Assembly (NCBI RefSeq): GCF_900107285.1
Contig: NZ_FNPK01000026.1
Coordinates: 1-36,988, forward strand
DNA from: Acinetobacter kyonggiensis
Lineage (GTDB): Bacteria; Pseudomonadota; Gammaproteobacteria; Pseudomonadales; Moraxellaceae
Length of the DNA: 36,988 nucleotides
Direction of reading: 5' to 3'
Each line of letters opens with the position of its first letter. Positions within the stretch are counted from its first letter, which is position 1. A model generated the notes under the pieces. The model saw only the letters and a list, made by a program, of their open reading frames with translations. It was not told where the DNA came from and made no database searches. The position numbers were made by a program, and so were the translations under genes. Below, one piece after another: positions 33,579 to 36,988 of this stretch.

Positions 33579-34643
33579 ATGACAGCAACTCAAAACACAG
33601 CTCCAATTTTAGTGACTGGCGCAACTGGTTATATCGCCAGTTGGGTCATTCAAAAACTGCTTGAACAAGGTCATCAGGTACATGCCACTGTCCGTGATCT
33701 AAATAAAAAATCGGGTTTTGCCCATTTGGAAAAAATTGCAGCGCAAAGTACAGGCACACTTAAACTCTTTAAAGCCAATTTACTGGAAGAAAATTCTTTT
33801 GATGAAGCCATGCAAGGCTGTGAAATTGTTTTACATATGGCTTCGCCTTTTGTCGTCACCAACTTTAAAGATGCTGTAAAAGATATTATTGAGCCGGCTG
33901 TTTTAGGTACAGAAAATGTACTTAATAGTGTCAATAAAACCGAGTCAGTGAAACGTGTGGTCGTGACTTCAAGTATTGCCTCTACCTATGGCGATGCGAT
34001 CGACATTCTAAAAACCGAAAATAATGCCTTTGATGAGTCACATTGGAATACCAGCAGTTCTGAAACCCATCAACCTTATCCCTATTCTAAAGTCATGGCA
34101 GAGCGTAAAGCTTGGGACATGCAAAAAGCACAAAACCGTTGGGATTTAATCTGTATCAATCCTGCTTTGGTTCTTGGCCCTTCTCTAACCCCAAATACAC
34201 AATCGGGTAGTGTCGAAGTTTTGCAACAATTTACCAATGGTATGACGCTTTTAGGCGTACCGCCAATGTGGAATGGTATTGTTGATGTACGCGATGTTGC
34301 CGATGCGCATATCCATGCCGCATTTAAAGCCGATGCTCAAGGGCGTTATATTATTAGTGGTGGCACACTTAGTTTATTAGAAATGGGCAAAATTTTACGT
34401 CAAAACTTTGGTCATAAGTTCCCGTTCCCGCGTAATCATTTACCGAAAGCTGCTTTTAAAATTTTTGGTCCATTGGTCGGGTTTTCTAAAGACTTTGTCG
34501 AACTAAATATGGGTTATCCAATTTACTTCAATGCCGATAAGAGCAAGCAAGAATTTGGCATTGAATACTATAATATTGAAAGCAGTTTGGTTGAACATTT
34601 CCAACAACTGCTTGATGATGGTGTAGTGAAAAAATACCTTTAA
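33579..34643 (+). CDS. Extended SDR, dihydroflavonol reductase/aldehyde reductase-like
   Basis: A 354-residue NAD(P)-dependent extended SDR. TGATGYIASWVIQKLL (13-28) is the cofactor motif with ATVRD for NADPH preference. The active site is YPYSK (Tyr167, Lys171) and DVRDVADAHIHAA is the family block in the C-terminal half. The family reduces aldehydes or ketones (dihydroflavonol reductase, methylglyoxal reductase and similar). It is monocistronic, with 288 bases upstream that show no clear operator and a terminator downstream. Confidence 0.88.
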   Translation: MTATQNTAPILVTGATGYIASWVIQKLLEQGHQVHATVRDLNKKSGFAHLEKIAAQSTGTLKLFKANLLEENSFDEAMQGCEIVLHMASPFVVTNFKDAVKDIIEPAVLGTENVLNSVNKTESVKRVVVTSSIASTYGDAIDILKTENNAFDESHWNTSSSETHQPYPYSKVMAERKAWDMQKAQNRWDLICINPALVLGPSLTPNTQSGSVEVLQQFTNGMTLLGVPPMWNGIVDVRDVADAHIHAAFKADAQGRYIISGGTLSLLEMGKILRQNFGHKFPFPRNHLPKAAFKIFGPLVGFSKDFVELNMGYPIYFNADKSKQEFGIEYYNIESSLVEHFQQLLDDGVVKKYL

Positions 34644-34667
34644 GCTAAAAAAAGCCACCGAATTAAT

Positions 34668-34699
34668 AATGCCAGTCAGTTAAAAAATTGACTGGCATT
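34668..34699 (+). terminator. Terminator after the extended SDR gene
   Basis: A perfect 11-base stem AATGCCAGTCA/TGACTGGCATT is followed by a T-rich run, 25 bases past the stop. Confidence 0.85.
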
Positions 34700-35106
34700 T
34701 TATTTTTTAAATTCATCGTGTTATTCGAAACACGAAAACGTCATCCACAATTTGAGCAATAAATGATGCCTTTCATGCGAACTCAAAATATATTTTGAGG
34801 CTTCTCATTTAGGCTTATTCATAGTAATACCAATTTTCATCAATATCTCAATATTCTAAAGATCTCCCCTAACTCCTCTTTATTCAAGAGGGGAATATCA
34901 CGAATCAAATAAATATTTAAATTTGTGTCACTCCTCCCTTTTTCAAAGGGAGGTTTGGAGGGATTTAGCTGATGAAAGATGATCATTTAATTTTAAAAAA
35001 TAAGACTCCATCGTGAATAACTAAAAAGCTAAGGAGTTAATTGAAAAACCCCTTAACCAATCAGCATTACACCAAATCAGTGGCTTTTTTATAGATTCAA
35101 TACAGC
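34700..35106. other. Intergenic region with a MITE-like palindromic element
   Basis: No gene is seen in these 400 bases between the convergent SDR gene and ligA fragment. The main content is the long imperfect inverted repeat at 34860-34970. Confidence 0.6.
34860..34970. repeat. MITE-like element with long imperfect inverted repeats
   Basis: The left arm (34860-34902, with CTCCCCTAACTCCTC and AAGAGGGG) and the right arm (34925-34970, with CTCCTCCC, AAAGGGAGG and TTGGAGGG) are imperfect reverse complements over about 40 bases. Each arm also contains its own small hairpin. No protein is encoded. Similar short palindromic units are common in genomes of this group, but its copy number here cannot be known. 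Confidence 0.6.
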
Positions 35107-36093
<987 letters not shown>

Positions 36094-36903
36094 ATGGCTG
36101 TGATAAATCATGACGAAAGGCTCATTTTTTTATCTACGTTTATTAGTGTCGGTGAGTTGGTCAGAAAATGGATTGATTCTAAGAGCACGGATCAACAGCC
36201 CTTGCTTTCCCTTATCTTGATTCGGTACATCGAACTGATCCATTCACCTTTCAACAATGATGATACAACCGAGCTAATTCTTAACCTTACTTACATTCGT
36301 GCGGACCTTTGCCAGCAGAATAAATTTAAATATGCAAATGAAAGGTATAAACAGATTTGCTTGCTCATAAAGCACATGATTGATGAGAGCTATTTCAAAG
36401 GCGGAAATGTCGATGGTCTATCTTTCCTCATGTGTACTCTCACTGAACCTCAATACGAAGCCTGTAAGGCTGAGAAAATTCCATTCGAGGTTTCTCTCAA
36501 GTTCAACTATGACCTTTCCAAATCAGAGACAGTAGACAACGCTAAAGATCATTCTCTCTCACCTACTGTTGCACTAAGGCTTGAATACTTATCAGGAATT
36601 TTGAATGCTGATGTTTATTATTTAATTTCTAATTTTATATCTCAGTCGGGTAAGCAGCGACAAACCAAACTATCATTTTTATTAAAAACATACATAGCAG
36701 TACTATATGAAGCACTTAACAATAACAATCCAGGTGAACTCGCTAAAAGCCTACACTATATTCGAATAGACCTCTGCAAAAGATACACTTTTAAAAGCAG
36801 TAGAATTTTAATAAGTGATCTTCAAATACTCATTAAGAAATTAATTAATATAGAATTTTTTAATAAACAAGAATCAAATAAACTAGATAACTTGGCAGAG
36901 TAA
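36094..36903 (+). CDS. Unknown protein made of two divergent copies of one repeat
   Basis: A 269-residue protein of no family I recognise. It is built from two related halves: about residues 9-101 and 162-256. Both begin RL-x2-LS, continue with a hydrophobic helix, then LxLxxxYI or SFLLKTYI. Both then have NN-acidic residues, the most conserved block YIR(A/I)DLC, and a last helix ending (Y/F)F. A 60-residue linker lies between. The content is helical, with no signal peptide or membrane segment. The ATG has AAAGAG upstream. It is the first gene after the ligA break, so probably cargo or a core gene of the inserted element. Function unknown. Confidence 0.75.
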   Translation: MAVINHDERLIFLSTFISVGELVRKWIDSKSTDQQPLLSLILIRYIELIHSPFNNDDTTELILNLTYIRADLCQQNKFKYANERYKQICLLIKHMIDESYFKGGNVDGLSFLMCTLTEPQYEACKAEKIPFEVSLKFNYDLSKSETVDNAKDHSLSPTVALRLEYLSGILNADVYYLISNFISQSGKQRQTKLSFLLKTYIAVLYEALNNNNPGELAKSLHYIRIDLCKRYTFKSSRILISDLQILIKKLINIEFFNKQESNKLDNLAE

Positions 36904-36947
36904 AACTTGAAGTGCGACATAAACCACCTAATTAATTTAAAGGGTTT

Positions 36948-36988
36948 ATGGAGTATATAAAATTGTCATACCATCATCTTAACTTTGA
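36948..36988 (+). CDS. Start of a further gene, cut by the window end
   Basis: An ATG at 36948, five bases behind AAAGGG, opens a frame without stop to the window end (MEYIKLSYHHLNF). It lies 44 bases after the unknown gene on the same strand and may form an operon with it. Thirteen codons are too few to name it, and chance is possible. Confidence 0.35.
   Translation, partial: MEYIKLSYHHLNF

Noticed and set aside
34860..34970. Nested hairpins considered as a terminator pair for the SDR gene and ligA
   Set aside because: The arms pair with each other over about 40 bases and lack T tracts; a mobile-type repeat explains them better.
36907..36915. TTGAAGTG near the window end compared with the same string at the ligA joint, as a possible target duplication
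   Set aside because: The two copies are in inverted, not direct, orientation and only eight bases long; chance is likely.

Overview
The window looks like chromosomal DNA of an Acinetobacter-type gammaproteobacterium (Moraxellaceae). It is AT-rich. The gene order yceD-rpmF-fabD-fabG-acpP without plsX/fabH, the scpA-scpB-rluB block, the bioHAFCD block and the short-stem terminators with long T tracts all fit that genus. This assignment rests on recognised protein families and gene order, not on a database search. No tRNA, rRNA or CRISPR array was seen.

Layout. Positions 1-1100: the tail of an IS3-family transposase, then about 0.8 kb without a credible gene that holds a set of GACA-N7-TGTC dyads and a perfect terminator hairpin. 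Positions 1140-9255: an accessory redox region. It has an HxlR-type regulator; a minus-strand run of two paralogous alpha/beta hydrolases, an SCP2-like protein and a decayed remnant of a flavin oxidoreductase; and, divergently, five plus-strand genes (SDR, quinone-oxidoreductase-like MDR, aldo/keto reductase, hotdog thioesterase, Old Yellow Enzyme). Three TAGTNACTAT sites lie in the divergent promoter, and related half-sites precede the HxlR gene. This suggests one regulon for reducing reactive carbonyl or enone compounds. Positions 9604-10678: two convergent genes that share a cold-shock-like N-terminal domain but carry different membrane modules (DUF805 and TM2).

Positions 10882-17323: a complete pyrimidine-degradation (Rut) locus on the minus strand, rutD | rutA-rutB-rutC-rutF-rutG-dehydrogenase. 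There is no RutE; a beta-hydroxyacid dehydrogenase sits in the operon and probably does that step. Both transcription units are preceded by good sigma-54 (-24/-12) promoters, so nitrogen control is likely.

Positions 17971-34643: mostly housekeeping genes. These are fatty-acid initiation (fabD, fabG, acpP), ribosomal protein L32 with YceD, an EpmC-like EF-P hydroxylase, YciO, an acetyltransferase, condensin partners scpA/scpB, rluB, the biotin operon with a BioH-like esterase, an exported peroxiredoxin, a bacterioferritin lacking the haem-ligand Met, and an extended SDR. Positions 34644-36988: a MITE-like palindromic repeat, then only the C-terminal 291 codons of the NAD-dependent DNA ligase ligA, cut at its OB domain. 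Next to the cut is apparently foreign DNA encoding an unknown 269-aa protein built of two divergent copies of one ~94-residue repeat, and the start of another gene that runs off the window.

The strongest candidates for something undescribed are the ligA junction with its duplicated-repeat protein, the HxlR-linked reductase regulon, and the pair of proteins sharing the cold-shock-like domain.
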